Both the position numbers and the translations under genes were made by a program. A stretch of DNA of 64,000 nucleotides, taken from NCBI RefSeq assembly GCF_003285545.1, contig NZ_QLNV01000002.1:1-64000 (forward strand), written 5' to 3'. Source of the DNA: Sinomicrobium soli (GTDB lineage Bacteria > Bacteroidota > Bacteroidia > Flavobacteriales > Flavobacteriaceae). Shown one piece after another: positions 52,200-63,200 of this stretch (position 1 is the stretch's first letter; every line of letters begins with the position of its first letter). The notes below the pieces were generated by a model. The model was not told where the DNA came from and made no database searches. It worked only from the letters and a program-made list of their open reading frames with translations.

Positions 52200-53647
52200 C
52201 TTTTCACGAGAGGCTCAACAATGGCACCCTGAAGTTTCCGGTGTAGCTCATCCACCACCTTCCGGAATCTTTTTTCACGGGCCAGGTTAATACTCTCTTT
52301 ATCATCGTAGTAATGATCGTAAAGTTCCCGGTCTACAATTTCCCGGGTATCAAAATCGAGCCATTCCGTATACCGCCAGCGGTCGGTCCTTACCGAATAT
52401 CCCATGACATCCGGCTTACCTTTGTAATACATGGGCCGGGGATGCTGGGTAAAAACGGCATCGTTTACTGTTGCATTGCCGTCTTTTAAAACGGGCACAA
52501 GGCTCTTTCCCTGTATACCTTCGGGTTCTTCAATACCGCATAATTCAAGAAGCGTGGGATAAATATCGAGTAATTCTGCCAAAGACCCGGTTTTATGACC
52601 TTTCATGCCTTCTCCGGGCACGGAGATGATAAAGGGTACCCTGGCATCATTCTCAAAATTCGAGTTTTTCCCCCATAAGGAGTGTTCCCCCAGCTGAAAC
52701 CCGTGATCTGACCAGAACACGACAATGGTATTTTTATCCAGCTGCAACCGTTTCAGTTCGCTTAATACCTTTCCCACCTGGGCATCCAGAAACGAGACAG
52801 CCGCCAGGTAACCATGACGAAGTTCCAGTACATCGCTTTCACTCAGCGTATTGGGTTCGCCCCGGAAAAACTCCCAGCTGTCGTGCAGGGCAATTTCCGG
52901 TATCCTTTTGGGCGGATCTCCGTTATATACTGCCGGGATAAGGTCTTTATCATACATGTCCCAATATTTTTCGGGAGCGTTAAAAGGCAGATGCGGTTTC
53001 CAGAAACCCACCGCCAGAAAGAAAGGTTGACCGGGATTTCCTGAAAACCCCTGTAAAGCTTCTACCGCTTTTTGTGCTATACGGCCGTCATAATACGCTT
53101 CATCGGGAACATCAAGTCTTTTTGTCCATTTGGTTCCGGCAGTATTTTCAGGCAGTTTTCCCCTTACCTGCGGCACATCGTCATTGTGTGTCCCGTAATG
53201 CATGACCGGCTCTACACTCCACGATTCCGGGTAATCGGCATGTCCGTCCACATGCCAGTTATGGTATATCTTGCCGATGTCCTGCGTAAAATAGCCGTTC
53301 TTTTTAAATTGTTCGGGAAGTGTTACCACATCATCCGTACGGCGAATGGGAGCCGTCAGATTCCACGATCTTGTATTATCAGGCCTTCTCCCTGTCATCA
53401 CCGATATCCTTGAAGGGGCACAGAGCGCCTGTTGACAATAAGCCTTGTCAAACAAAACACCTTCCCTGGCCAGCTGATCTATATGAGGAGATTTAACCAG
53501 GTCATTACCATAACACCCGAGATCTGTTCTCAGGTCGTCACAGGCAATAAACAGGACGTTATACTTCTCCTGTGCTTTTATGGTCATGGTAAGGCTGAAG
53601 AACAGTACCATCACCTTAAACAATCCGTATCTTGTTTTGTTCATCAT
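52196..53647 (-). CDS. Secreted sulfatase, iduronate-2-sulfatase-like
   Basis: A 483-residue sulfatase. Signal peptide to about residue 25, then FIACDDLRTDLGCYGND, the pattern of the iduronate-2-sulfatase branch. The formylglycine site is Cys76 in LCAPSRISVMTG. Metal-site features are VFWSDHGFQLGEH and an early DD pair (37-38). The end (PLVKR) is short with no extra domain. IDS-like sequence does not by itself prove an iduronate substrate in marine bacteria. Overlaps the next sulfatase by four bases. Confidence 0.9.
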   Translation of the reverse strand: MMNKTRYGLFKVMVLFFSLTMTIKAQEKYNVLFIACDDLRTDLGCYGNDLVKSPHIDQLAREGVLFDKAYCQQALCAPSRISVMTGRRPDNTRSWNLTAPIRRTDDVVTLPEQFKKNGYFTQDIGKIYHNWHVDGHADYPESWSVEPVMHYGTHNDDVPQVRGKLPENTAGTKWTKRLDVPDEAYYDGRIAQKAVEALQGFSGNPGQPFFLAVGFWKPHLPFNAPEKYWDMYDKDLIPAVYNGDPPKRIPEIALHDSWEFFRGEPNTLSESDVLELRHGYLAAVSFLDAQVGKVLSELKRLQLDKNTIVVFWSDHGFQLGEHSLWGKNSNFENDARVPFIISVPGEGMKGHKTGSLAELLDIYPTLLELCGIEEPEGIQGKSLVPVLKDGNATVNDAVFTQHPRPMYYKGKPDVMGYSVRTDRWRYTEWLDFDTREIVDRELYDHYYDDKESINLAREKRFRKVVDELHRKLQGAIVEPLVKR

Positions 53648-53672
53648 TTAGTTATTAGTTGGTTTTAGAAGC

Positions 53673-55187
53673 CTACTTCCCGTTTTTCCTCGGAAACCTG
53701 GCTTCCCTGTCATTTAGGGTTTTTAACAATTCGTTTTTTAACGCTTCCCCTTCGTCTGATTTTATCCTCACTGATTCCGAATGATCCCTGTTCAGGTCGT
53801 ATAACTCGGAGCTTTCACCTTCATAAAAATAGATTAATTTGTGATGGCCTTTTCTGATAGAAGACTGGGGCCTGGTCTGACTGATGTATCCGTCATTAAC
53901 CCCTATTTGTGATCTTGCCTCATCAAATTTTTTTCCTTCGGGATGATAATAGGGAAAATGCCATATAAAAGTTCTGTTTTTTAATGCTTCGGGGGCGTCT
54001 TTATCCAGGAATAAGGAGGTCACGGAAACCCCGTCCAGTTCCGGCCCGGTATTGAGATCATTCACAGACCCCCCGGCCAGTTCTATAAAAGTGGGAAAAA
54101 AATCGGTTTGTATCAAAGGTGTGTCACATACCGATCCCTTTTCGATTTTTCCCGGCCATCGGGCAATCATGGGCACCCTGACCCCGCCTTCATACAGGTT
54201 CCATTTGCTTCCCCGGAACGGACCGTTACAGGCAAAAGCGGGGTTACCCCCATTGTCTGACGTAAACACAATCAAGGTATTTTCATCAAGCCCCAGCACA
54301 TCTACCGCTTCCAGTAATTGCCCTACGTAATGATCGAACAGCTCTACAAAAGCAGCATATCTCGCCTGCTTTCCCGGTATTTTCCTTCCTTGTTTTTTTC
54401 CTTTCTCTATATATTTATCGATCAGCCACTCTACATTATCACCTATAGGGGTATGTACATAATAATGGCTTACATACAAAAAGAAAGGGGTTGTATCGTC
54501 TTTGTGATCTTTTAGGAACTGAATGGCTCCTTCGGTCAGAGCATCTGTCGGAAAGTCTCCTTCCCGGGTATATTTTTTCAGTTCCCTTTTCAATATACTC
54601 TTTTGATAGGGATGTGAACCGTAAGTCTCCCTGCCCCAGTCAAACCCCTGTTGAAGGGGGCCGTGAGTCGGGCTCCAGCCCAGGTACCTCTTATAATGGG
54701 GCGCTACATGCCATTTACCTGCTATCCCCGTAGTATACCCGTATTTTTTCAAGGCTTCGGCTATCGTGACCTCATCCAGAGGCAAGGTCAATGTATATGG
54801 TGGCGGTATTAAAGCCTTATCCGCAAAACGCTGTAACCAGCCGGGATCATCCCATGAGTATTTCTCACCTTCACTCATGGTCACAAATTCGAAACCCAAT
54901 CGTGCGGGCGATTTTCCGGTTAATATCGCTGCCCGCGAAGCCGTGCATATAGGCGCAGGAGCATAGGCACTCCTGAAACGCATTCCCTGCGTGGCCAGCC
55001 GGTCTATATTGGGGGTTTCTATAAAATCATAACCGTATTCCTTCCCGAAGGCAGCTACGTCAGAATACCCCAGGTCATCGGCATAGATCAGTATAATATT
55101 AGGTTTTTCTCCATGCTGTGCATATCCGTTTATTACCATAAGCAGCAAACACACCAGACCAAAAATTTTATCCGATACCCGTATCAT
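53673..55187 (-). CDS. Secreted sulfatase, CTASR-type
   Basis: A 504-residue sulfatase with signal peptide (cleavage near GYAQ, residue 24). Formylglycine site Cys81 in ICTASRAAILTG, a CxASR form also processed by maturases. Metal and sulfate residues are in LIYADDLGYSD (Asp37/38) and VFTSDNGGNPAF. C-terminal Trp/His-rich loop RTFIWHFPYYHPEGKKF may contact the glycan. It follows the first sulfatase after only three bases, so they are probably translated from the same message. Confidence 0.92.
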   Translation of the reverse strand: MIRVSDKIFGLVCLLLMVINGYAQHGEKPNIILIYADDLGYSDVAAFGKEYGYDFIETPNIDRLATQGMRFRSAYAPAPICTASRAAILTGKSPARLGFEFVTMSEGEKYSWDDPGWLQRFADKALIPPPYTLTLPLDEVTIAEALKKYGYTTGIAGKWHVAPHYKRYLGWSPTHGPLQQGFDWGRETYGSHPYQKSILKRELKKYTREGDFPTDALTEGAIQFLKDHKDDTTPFFLYVSHYYVHTPIGDNVEWLIDKYIEKGKKQGRKIPGKQARYAAFVELFDHYVGQLLEAVDVLGLDENTLIVFTSDNGGNPAFACNGPFRGSKWNLYEGGVRVPMIARWPGKIEKGSVCDTPLIQTDFFPTFIELAGGSVNDLNTGPELDGVSVTSLFLDKDAPEALKNRTFIWHFPYYHPEGKKFDEARSQIGVNDGYISQTRPQSSIRKGHHKLIYFYEGESSELYDLNRDHSESVRIKSDEGEALKNELLKTLNDREARFPRKNGK

Positions 55188-55190
55188 GTC

Positions 55191-56735
55191 CTAATAGAAT
55201 TTCCCGGTTACTTTCAGATCCTTGTCCAAATGCCCCAAAAGCGGGTCTTTGATCTCTTTCATCTTTTCCAGTATCTGTTCCGTCAGTTCCTTTTTTACCT
55301 GTTTTATTTCCGGCCTTTCCCCTGAAAAAAGATTGATGTGTTCCTCCGGATCTTCGGCTATATGATACAGCTCATCTCTTCCGGGATTCAAAAAATCTTT
55401 CACCAGTTTCCATTCCGGAGTCCTGTAGGTACGCATATAGGCCTGACTGTAATTGATCTGGCTGTACTCCGCATAGAAATCATCCGGCCAGTTCTCTGCC
55501 TTTCCCTTCAGCAGGGGCACCAGGCTTCTTCCCCTTAATATCTTCCCGGAGGGAATATCGGATTGTGTCATTTCCGCCAGGGTGGGATACCAATCGAGAT
55601 TGGATATGATCTCGTCGTAAACAGTTCCGGGTCTGATCACTCCGGGCCATTTGATAATGGCCGGCACCTTTAAGGAAGTGTCGTACATGTTCGGACGTGA
55701 CCTTTTGGCCAGGTTGCCCTTTGCAGGGTGTGGCCCTTTGGTAACCCAGAAACCATTTCCCTTATGTTCGATACCGTTATGCCCCATATTATACCCGTTG
55801 TCGGAAGTAAATATGACTATAGTGTTGTCTTCTATCCCCAATTCTTTCAGCAGGTCTGAAATACGCCCCAGATTCCTGTCCACGCCACTGGTACTGGACA
55901 TATATTCCCTGATCCTCTTTTTGACCACTTCCGTCAATAAACCGGGATAATCGGGATTGGGAATCTCCGGGTCCAGGTTTTCATAAGGCTTCCAGTCCTT
56001 ATCGTTTAAGGGCAGCCAGGGCCCGTGGGGTGCCCGGTAATGCAAGCTCAATAAAAATGGCCGACCGGCATTTTCCCTGATAAAACCTATGGCATGTTCC
56101 GTTAAGATATCACTGGTATATCCTTCAAAACGTTGAAGTTTTCCTTCTTTCTCCAGTTTGGGATCTTTCGGGGATATTCCTCCACCGGTCAGCCCCATAA
56201 AATAATCGTACCCGTTATTGGTGGGATGGTATTTTTTCATGGTTTCTTTCTGCCAGTCTCCCACATGCCATTTTCCGACCAGGGCAGTGGCATACCCGTT
56301 ATTTTTCAGTACTTCCGCAAAGGTCAGGCTATCCGGGGACATTCCTATCTCTTTATCGGGCTCGTACAGTTTATGCCCCGGTGGCGGTATAAAATCATAT
56401 ACGCCGTATTCGCTGGCGTATTGCCCCGTCAGTAAGCTGACCCGTGACGGACTACATACGGGGGTGCTGACAAAAGAGTTTGTAAAATAAGCGCCTTCTT
56501 CTGCCAGCTTGTCCAGGTTGGGCGAATAGGTCTGATAGGCCCCGTTCACATTTTTCCGCGTGATATAGTCCGGACCTTCCTCGTTGTAATTATTTCCGAC
56601 ACCTATGTCCCAGGCTGCCTGGTCATCGGTATAGATAAAAAGGATATTGGGTTTTTGCTGTTGGCCGTACCCCAGGTAATACCCCCCGATAAGGAATACA
56701 CTCAAAAGTGAAGTTATTTTTCTGTTGAGTACCAT
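55191..56735 (-). CDS. Secreted sulfatase, CSPSR-type
   Basis: A 514-residue sulfatase and the first of the four in the transcript. Signal peptide (MVLNRKITSLLSVFLIGGYY) followed by KPNILFIYTDDQAAWDIG, with metal-binding Asp37/38. The formylglycine site is Cys94 in VCSPSRVSLLTG, the standard CxPSR form. FTSDNGYNMGHNG carries later metal ligands. An N-terminal insertion NNYNEEGPDYITRKNVNGAY (about 48-67) is longer than in the other three. It lies three bases after the FG-GAP gene. Confidence 0.92.
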   Translation of the reverse strand: MVLNRKITSLLSVFLIGGYYLGYGQQQKPNILFIYTDDQAAWDIGVGNNYNEEGPDYITRKNVNGAYQTYSPNLDKLAEEGAYFTNSFVSTPVCSPSRVSLLTGQYASEYGVYDFIPPPGHKLYEPDKEIGMSPDSLTFAEVLKNNGYATALVGKWHVGDWQKETMKKYHPTNNGYDYFMGLTGGGISPKDPKLEKEGKLQRFEGYTSDILTEHAIGFIRENAGRPFLLSLHYRAPHGPWLPLNDKDWKPYENLDPEIPNPDYPGLLTEVVKKRIREYMSSTSGVDRNLGRISDLLKELGIEDNTIVIFTSDNGYNMGHNGIEHKGNGFWVTKGPHPAKGNLAKRSRPNMYDTSLKVPAIIKWPGVIRPGTVYDEIISNLDWYPTLAEMTQSDIPSGKILRGRSLVPLLKGKAENWPDDFYAEYSQINYSQAYMRTYRTPEWKLVKDFLNPGRDELYHIAEDPEEHINLFSGERPEIKQVKKELTEQILEKMKEIKDPLLGHLDKDLKVTGKFY

Positions 56736-56738
56736 TGT

Positions 56739-58706
56739 TTATTTGCCTTTATTTTCCAACCAATACAGATGTCCGTCTTCTGCTCCTACCAGAAGGTCCC
56801 TGACCCCGTCGCCGTCCCAATCTACCGTTGTAGGGCTTGTGGTATGTCCGGCCAGTCGTTGCGGGGATACCGGTCCCCTGTTCTCAAACCGTACCTGGCC
56901 GTCCTTATCACCGGTATTTTCATAAAAATCCACATTTTTACCGTTTACCAGCAAATCGAGGTCCCCATCACCATCCCAGTCCGTAAAGGTCAGTTTTCTC
57001 CTCCCGCTGCCTCCGGCCTTATTGGCAGACAGTCTTAAATCGCTCCCGTTTTCGTCTTTAAAGATACGTTTTCCGGGTTTTAGGTATAACTCACCGTCAT
57101 CGTTTTTAAACCGCTCATAAAAGGCGAGGTAACCTTCGTGATCCAGCATGATCAGGTCTGTCAGGCCATTCCTGTTCCAGTCTGTAGCGAAAGGAGTGGT
57201 CCTCCACTGTGTGGAAAGTTCTTCCTTTCCCGGATTCCACCAGTTCCAGGCGGGTTTGGGAATATCGCTATCTCCCCAGGCTACTTTTACGCTTTCACGT
57301 TTGGCCAGCCGGGGTTCTTTTCGGGTTCCCACATTCTTGTACCATTCCACTTTACCCCAGATAGAATTGATGATAATATCGTGCAAACCATCACCGTCCC
57401 AATCGGCAACACTTAAGGTGGTATACCCCCATTTTCTTTCTGCGGGGCCTTGGATGGAGCCGTTCTCTCCCGCAAGAATACGAATGATCTCCCCGTCTGC
57501 CTTCAGATATTCGGGGGCCGCCCATTTGGGGAAACCATCGTTACCGTTACCGAGGTTCTCAATAAAGCCAATATACCCGGCGGTATTTCCACAGATAAGA
57601 TCCTCATCTCCGTCCCCGTCCCAGTCTACACTATAGGGAGTAACAAGCCCCCCGAATTTCACATCGTCTGCCTTTTGTTTCAAATATACGGGCGATTTAA
57701 ATACCGGCATGTTATCTTCTTTTTTCCCGGTATTCTCTATAAAGGCAACCCGTCCGTCTTCATCTCCTACAATCAGGTCTATGGTGCCGTCGCCGTTCCA
57801 GTCCAGGGCAACGGGTTTCATCATCTCCAGGTCCATGGCTACCAGGCCGTCTTCATTGCTCAACAGCCTTCCTTCTGCATATTCCGGGTTTTCTCTCGAA
57901 CCGGTATTTTCAAACCAGGTAAAGGTGTCTACAAACTCCCCGCAAATAATATCGAGATCGCCGTCGCCGTCAAAATCTTCTATATTCGGGGTGGTATTCC
58001 CGTACACATCCAACGGCTTTCCTTTTGCAGTCTTTAGTTTTCCCTTGTTGACCATTTTCCCGTTTTCATTGGTAATCAGGTAAACATAACCGTGCAGATC
58101 CCCTTTTTTCCATTTGCCATTCTCATCGAAACCCTCGTCCCAGCCATATGGTTCCCAATCGTCGACACCCATGATAAGGTCCAGGTCACCATCGTTTTCA
58201 TAATCCACATACTGCCACTGGCTGAAACGCCTTTTGGGAAAGTCTTTCAGAATACTGTGGGCATTGAAAATACCCAGGGGCTGGTTGTAAAGCTGCTTGC
58301 GGAAATCTTCATATTCAAGACCAGGCCCCAGTATTCTGGGCTCATCACCGATATAGGAAACAGAAACGTTTCTAATACCTTCGGCAACGCGGACAGGTTT
58401 TTCGAAAACCGTACTGCCATCGGTCTGTTCCGATTTGTTTTCAAACAGATAGGTACCGGAATAAGGGGCATCGGTACACGATACGAGAAGATCGAGGTCA
58501 CCGTCACCATCAAAATCCATCGGGATGGGACTTGCCCATAAGCCCACTCCCAGATCAACCTCCAGTCCGGGATTGTTGAACTTTATAATTTTAAAGTTAT
58601 CCGGGCCGGACTGATCTTCTGTAGTTTGTGCGGGTTTTGATCTGTCCGGCTCATTGCAACTGCTCAACCCCAGTAGTAAAAACAAGCTTATTTTAAATAT
58701 TCGCAT
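56739..58706 (-). CDS. FG-GAP/VCBS beta-propeller lipoprotein 2
   Basis: A 655-residue lipoprotein; start set at MRIFKISLFLLLGLSSC with lipobox LSSC, a clean lipoprotein signal. It holds about eight calcium-motif repeats (DFDGDGDLDLLV, DYENDGDLDLIMG, DFDGDGDLDIICGEF, DWDGDGLHDIII). Long stretches are shared with FG-GAP protein 1, including RILAGENGSIQGPAE, LIMLDHEGYLA and RTTPFATDWN, well beyond repeat consensus. It lies between SusD2 and the sulfatases, the place often held by a surface glycan-binding protein or endo-enzyme. Function unproven. Confidence 0.82.
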   Translation of the reverse strand: MRIFKISLFLLLGLSSCNEPDRSKPAQTTEDQSGPDNFKIIKFNNPGLEVDLGVGLWASPIPMDFDGDGDLDLLVSCTDAPYSGTYLFENKSEQTDGSTVFEKPVRVAEGIRNVSVSYIGDEPRILGPGLEYEDFRKQLYNQPLGIFNAHSILKDFPKRRFSQWQYVDYENDGDLDLIMGVDDWEPYGWDEGFDENGKWKKGDLHGYVYLITNENGKMVNKGKLKTAKGKPLDVYGNTTPNIEDFDGDGDLDIICGEFVDTFTWFENTGSRENPEYAEGRLLSNEDGLVAMDLEMMKPVALDWNGDGTIDLIVGDEDGRVAFIENTGKKEDNMPVFKSPVYLKQKADDVKFGGLVTPYSVDWDGDGDEDLICGNTAGYIGFIENLGNGNDGFPKWAAPEYLKADGEIIRILAGENGSIQGPAERKWGYTTLSVADWDGDGLHDIIINSIWGKVEWYKNVGTRKEPRLAKRESVKVAWGDSDIPKPAWNWWNPGKEELSTQWRTTPFATDWNRNGLTDLIMLDHEGYLAFYERFKNDDGELYLKPGKRIFKDENGSDLRLSANKAGGSGRRKLTFTDWDGDGDLDLLVNGKNVDFYENTGDKDGQVRFENRGPVSPQRLAGHTTSPTTVDWDGDGVRDLLVGAEDGHLYWLENKGK

Positions 58707-58731
58707 GGGTACAATATTATAATTTATGGTA

Positions 58732-60210
58732 TTATCTGTAACCTGGATTCTGTTCCAGCAAAGGATTGGCATTCATGGCAAAATCAGGTATCGGGTAGCG
58801 CACCTGATGATCCCTTGCCGGAAGCCCTCTTTGCTGTGCCCTTTCGATGAACTTTCCATGACGGACCAGATCGTCCCTTCGTTGTTCTTCAAGATAAAAC
58901 TCCCAGCCTCTTTCCTCAAGGATAGCATCATTGAGTTCTTCTGAGGAGGTAAAATCGGATAACTCCAGTTCTTTTACATTTGCACGTTCCCTTATCTCAT
59001 TGATCAGGTCTATGGATTCCTGGTTCGGTCCGTTCAGGCGGTTTAATGCTTCTGCCCTGGACAGGAGGATGTCGGCATACCTTATCACCGGTATGTCATT
59101 GCCGTATGACGGCCCCGCAAAATCCTCACCCGGCCAGTATTTAAACGGCCTGGGATTATCATTCGGCGGCATGAGATCTATCAGTTCACCATCGGTATTG
59201 ATATATTCTGTAATAATAAGTGATTTTCTCTCATCATCCTCATCAAAAGAGTTAAAGAAATCGTCCCTCATCCTCAGGTCCGTACCGAAAATCCTGCACC
59301 CTTCACACATTGTCAGCCCGGAGGCAGGGTGACTGGCAAAATTGACGGGATATGCATAATTCATATAACTGATACTGGCTGTCCTGTCTAAATCGGCTTT
59401 AGAGGTGCGCACCCAGATAAATTCATTATTTCTTTCGTTTCCTTCCTGAAAAAGCTCGAAATAACCGGGGTATATCCCATAATGTCCGAGATCTGTTACC
59501 TCCTGGGCCATATCTGCACATTTCTGCCATTGCCCTGTATTCAGATAAAATTTGGTCAGAAAAGCCATGGCCGCTCCCTTATGAGCCCTTCCGTATGCCT
59601 GTTCTTCTCCCGGATCGGGCAGGTCGTCGATCACTTCAAGAAATTCCGTTTCTATGAACTCCTTCATTTCTTCTTCAGTAGCCCTCGGTATACTCTGTGG
59701 CTGTTCCGAACTCGTTCTCAGTGGTGTGGGGCCGAACCGGAGATAGAGATTATAATATCCCCATGCCCGAACAAATCTCGCCTCGGCCGATATCAGGGTT
59801 TTCTCCTCTTCGGAAATATTGGCCTCCCCGATATTCTCCAGGATGACATTGGCATTGCGGATTCCCTGATAGGGTTGGTTCCAGTATACCCCGTATATCA
59901 CGCTGCCCACACCGTCCAGAACAAAATCCTGAAAATTAGTGGCCCAGTTATTAATGGCCCCGTCGGTCACAAACATGACATCTGTCATCGTTTCACTGGT
60001 TATTAATCCCTCTGCTGCCTCATTGATATTCATTGCCGAAACACTGGAATACGCGCCGTAAAGTACGGATTCCACTCCGTCTATAGAGTTAAACAGCTGT
60101 TCGGGGGTGGTCTCCGAAAAGATATCGGGATCGAGGGAAGATTCACAGCCGTTAAGCAGCAGCAATACCGTGAAGAAAATTCCCAGAGATGATATTTTTA
60201 TAGCTTTCAT
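58732..60210 (-). CDS. SusD/RagB-type surface glycan-binding lipoprotein 2
   Basis: A 492-residue lipoprotein of normal SusD length. Lipobox LNGC (KISSLGIFFTVLLLLNGC) gives the modified cysteine near residue 22. TPR-like helices (YGAYSSVSAMNINEAAEGLI, AEARFVRAWGYYNLYLRFG) and the C-terminal EERGWEFYLEEQRRDDLVRH block are typical, the end being PNPGYR-like. It lacks the insertion seen in SusD1. It starts 12 bases after SusC2. Confidence 0.94.
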   Translation of the reverse strand: MKAIKISSLGIFFTVLLLLNGCESSLDPDIFSETTPEQLFNSIDGVESVLYGAYSSVSAMNINEAAEGLITSETMTDVMFVTDGAINNWATNFQDFVLDGVGSVIYGVYWNQPYQGIRNANVILENIGEANISEEEKTLISAEARFVRAWGYYNLYLRFGPTPLRTSSEQPQSIPRATEEEMKEFIETEFLEVIDDLPDPGEEQAYGRAHKGAAMAFLTKFYLNTGQWQKCADMAQEVTDLGHYGIYPGYFELFQEGNERNNEFIWVRTSKADLDRTASISYMNYAYPVNFASHPASGLTMCEGCRIFGTDLRMRDDFFNSFDEDDERKSLIITEYINTDGELIDLMPPNDNPRPFKYWPGEDFAGPSYGNDIPVIRYADILLSRAEALNRLNGPNQESIDLINEIRERANVKELELSDFTSSEELNDAILEERGWEFYLEEQRRDDLVRHGKFIERAQQRGLPARDHQVRYPIPDFAMNANPLLEQNPGYR

Positions 60211-60222
60211 AAATGTTATAAT

Positions 60223-63200
60223 TTAAAATCCAACCTTTAGGCCCATAAGAAATGTTGTCGCCGAAGGGTATCCGTTCCAGTCCACATTAAAATTGGATAC
60301 GCCATACGGATTCAGCGCGGGGTCAAAACCTTCGTAATCAGATAGGGTAAACAGGTTTAATCCCGATACATATACCTGCAATGACCGCAACTTGTCCTTC
60401 AGTATCTTATCAGAAAAATTATAGGACAGCCTCACCGACTGCAACTTGATATATGCCCCGTCCACAACAGTCCGGGAATTGACGGCCTGTGACCTGTCAT
60501 TATTCAAATAAGAAGGCTGATCATTCGTCGGGTTCTCCGGGGTCCATCTGTTCAGGAAAGGCTTTCTGAACCTGTTGGACCGCAAACCGGAGATCGGGAA
60601 ATATTGTTCGATAAGATTTCCGTTCACCATTTTAACTCCTTCCACTCCGGTAAACATGAAATTGAGATTAAAGTTTTTGTATGTGATGTCGTTGGTAAAC
60701 CCCCACTGGAATTTCGGAAAGGAATTTCCCAGGATAACCCGGTCGTCAGTATTGATAATACCGTCATTGTTTATATCCCTGAACTTGAAATCACCGGGCT
60801 GTACATTGTTGGATACCGAAGAAAAATCATCTCCTTCCTGCCAGATTCCCAGAACCTCGTACCCGTAAAAAGACATCAGGGGCTTGCCGGGGACAATGAT
60901 CCCGGCGGGGCTTGGAGACGGGGGAAGTCCTCCCGTATAGATCTCCTCTATCCCTCCCAGGTCGAGCACCTTATTCCTGATGGTGGAAAAGTTGAAATTC
61001 GAACTCCACTTAAAATTATCACTGTCAATATTATAACTGTTAACCATAAACTCGACCCCGTGATTTTCCATACTTCCTATATTCACATACTGCGAATTAA
61101 ACCCTGTGGAAGACGGGATCGGCAAATCGAGTAACATGTCTTTTGTCTTCTTTTTGTACCAGGCCAATGACCCGGATATCCTGTTCCTGAACAAGCCGAA
61201 ATCCACCCCTATATCTATTTGTTCGGTGGTCTCCCATTTCAGGTCGGGGTTGGCTATTCTTTCCGGGTTCAGGACGGTGACAAACTGATTGTCTATCACA
61301 TAACTGTCTCCCACATTATAGGTAGACAATGCCTGATAATTCCCTATCTCCTGGTTTCCCGTCTGCCCCCAGCTCGCCCGGAGTTTCAGGGTGTTAAACA
61401 CACTGTCGTCAAGAAACGATTCCTGGTCGATAAGCCATCCTGCGGATACCGAAGGGAAAAAACCGAACCGCTTGCCTTCTCCGAACCTGCTGGACCCGTC
61501 TATACGGTAGGTAGCCGTAAGGAGATATTTATCCTTGAATTTATAGTTCAACCGCCCCAGGTAAGACAACAGCTGGTAATTGTATTTGGAGCTGCTGTTC
61601 ACCAGGGTACTCCGGTCGGCCAGCCCGAAATTGTCTGCACCCGTTGCATCCGTCGGAAAGTTATTGGCCTGTTGTTCATTGTATCGTGTCAGGTATTTCT
61701 GGGTTGTAATACCCGCCAGCAGATTGAACGAGTGATCTTTTATTTCCTGGTTGTAATTGATGGTTCCTTCTACCAGGTAATTGGATTGGGTTGCCGAAAA
61801 TGCCGTGGCCACCCCTCCGAGGGATTTACCTATAATGGTCGTACGGTCTTTGTAAACCGATTTGTCTTCGTTATTGATATCGGTTCCCACGTTAACCTTG
61901 GCACTCAGATTGGGAAGAAAAAAGTACTCCAGAAAAACGGAAACAAGAGACCGGTACCTGTTCCCTGTAATATGATTCCCGCTGATAATGGCCCGGGGGT
62001 TATCGATCTCGTAAAAATTGGAAGTCGTAAAATTCCCTTCTTCATCCCTGACAGGCAGGGTAGGGTCCCACAGTTTGGCTGCATTAATTGCACCACCCGC
62101 CGAATTTACCGTAATGCCGTTCGGGATAAAATTATCCTTGATATAACTCGTTGTCGAGCTGATCCCGAAGTGAACCTTGTCTGTTCGGTGATTGAGATTA
62201 AAACGCGCACTATATCGGTTAAATTTTGAATTTTTGACCAATCCTTCCTCACGGGTATTATTAATGGAAGCCATGTAGGTAGTCGTCTCATTACCCCATG
62301 AAAAATTAAAATTGTGGTTGACAAACAATGCCGCATCATTAAATACGACATCCTGCCAGTCTGTCCCGTTTCCCTCAAATTCCGCCACCCGCTGAACATC
62401 GGTTCCGTTCCCGGCATCTATAAGCGCATTGATCCCCGTCCTGTATTGTTCGGCATTCAGAAGGTCCAATCGCTGGTGCACTCTGTTAAATCCTACCTGG
62501 GTGCTGTAGTCTACCGCCAACTGACCCGATTTACCTTTTTTGGTAGTGATCATGACCACTCCGTTGGCTCCCCTGGCCCCGTAAATCGCTGTCGCAGAAG
62601 CATCCTTTAAAATATCTATGGATTCTATATCCGAAGGGTTCAGAAAACTTATGGGGTTTCTCGGGGTCCTGCTCACCGATATCTGGCTCCCGGCAGAGGT
62701 GATGGCAGGAGAATTATCAATAGGAACACCGTCAATAACATACAAGGGGCTGCTACCGGCATTGATAGATCCTACCCCCCTTATGTTAACCGACATTCCT
62801 CCTCCCGGCTCACCGCTATTCTTAACGATCTGTACCCCGGAAGCTTTCCCCAGTATCATATCGTCTACATTGGAGTTGGTATTTGTACTAAAGCTCTCTT
62901 CATTCAGGGAAGAAACAGATCCTGTGATTTCCTTTCTCACCTGGGTACCATATCCCACAACCACCACTTCATCCAGAAGGTCCATATCCTCTTTCATGAC
63001 GATTTCCAGGTCGGACTGAGCGGAGGCTACTTCTATGTTCTGTGTCACATATCCCACATACGACAAAACAAGTACGTCTCCCGGTTGGGCCTCGATAGAA
63101 AAATTTCCGTCGAAATCGGTCACAACTCCCCTTTGGGTACCGCTAACCACAACATTGACCCCGGGCATGGAAACTCCCTGCCCGTCTTTTACATTTCCTC

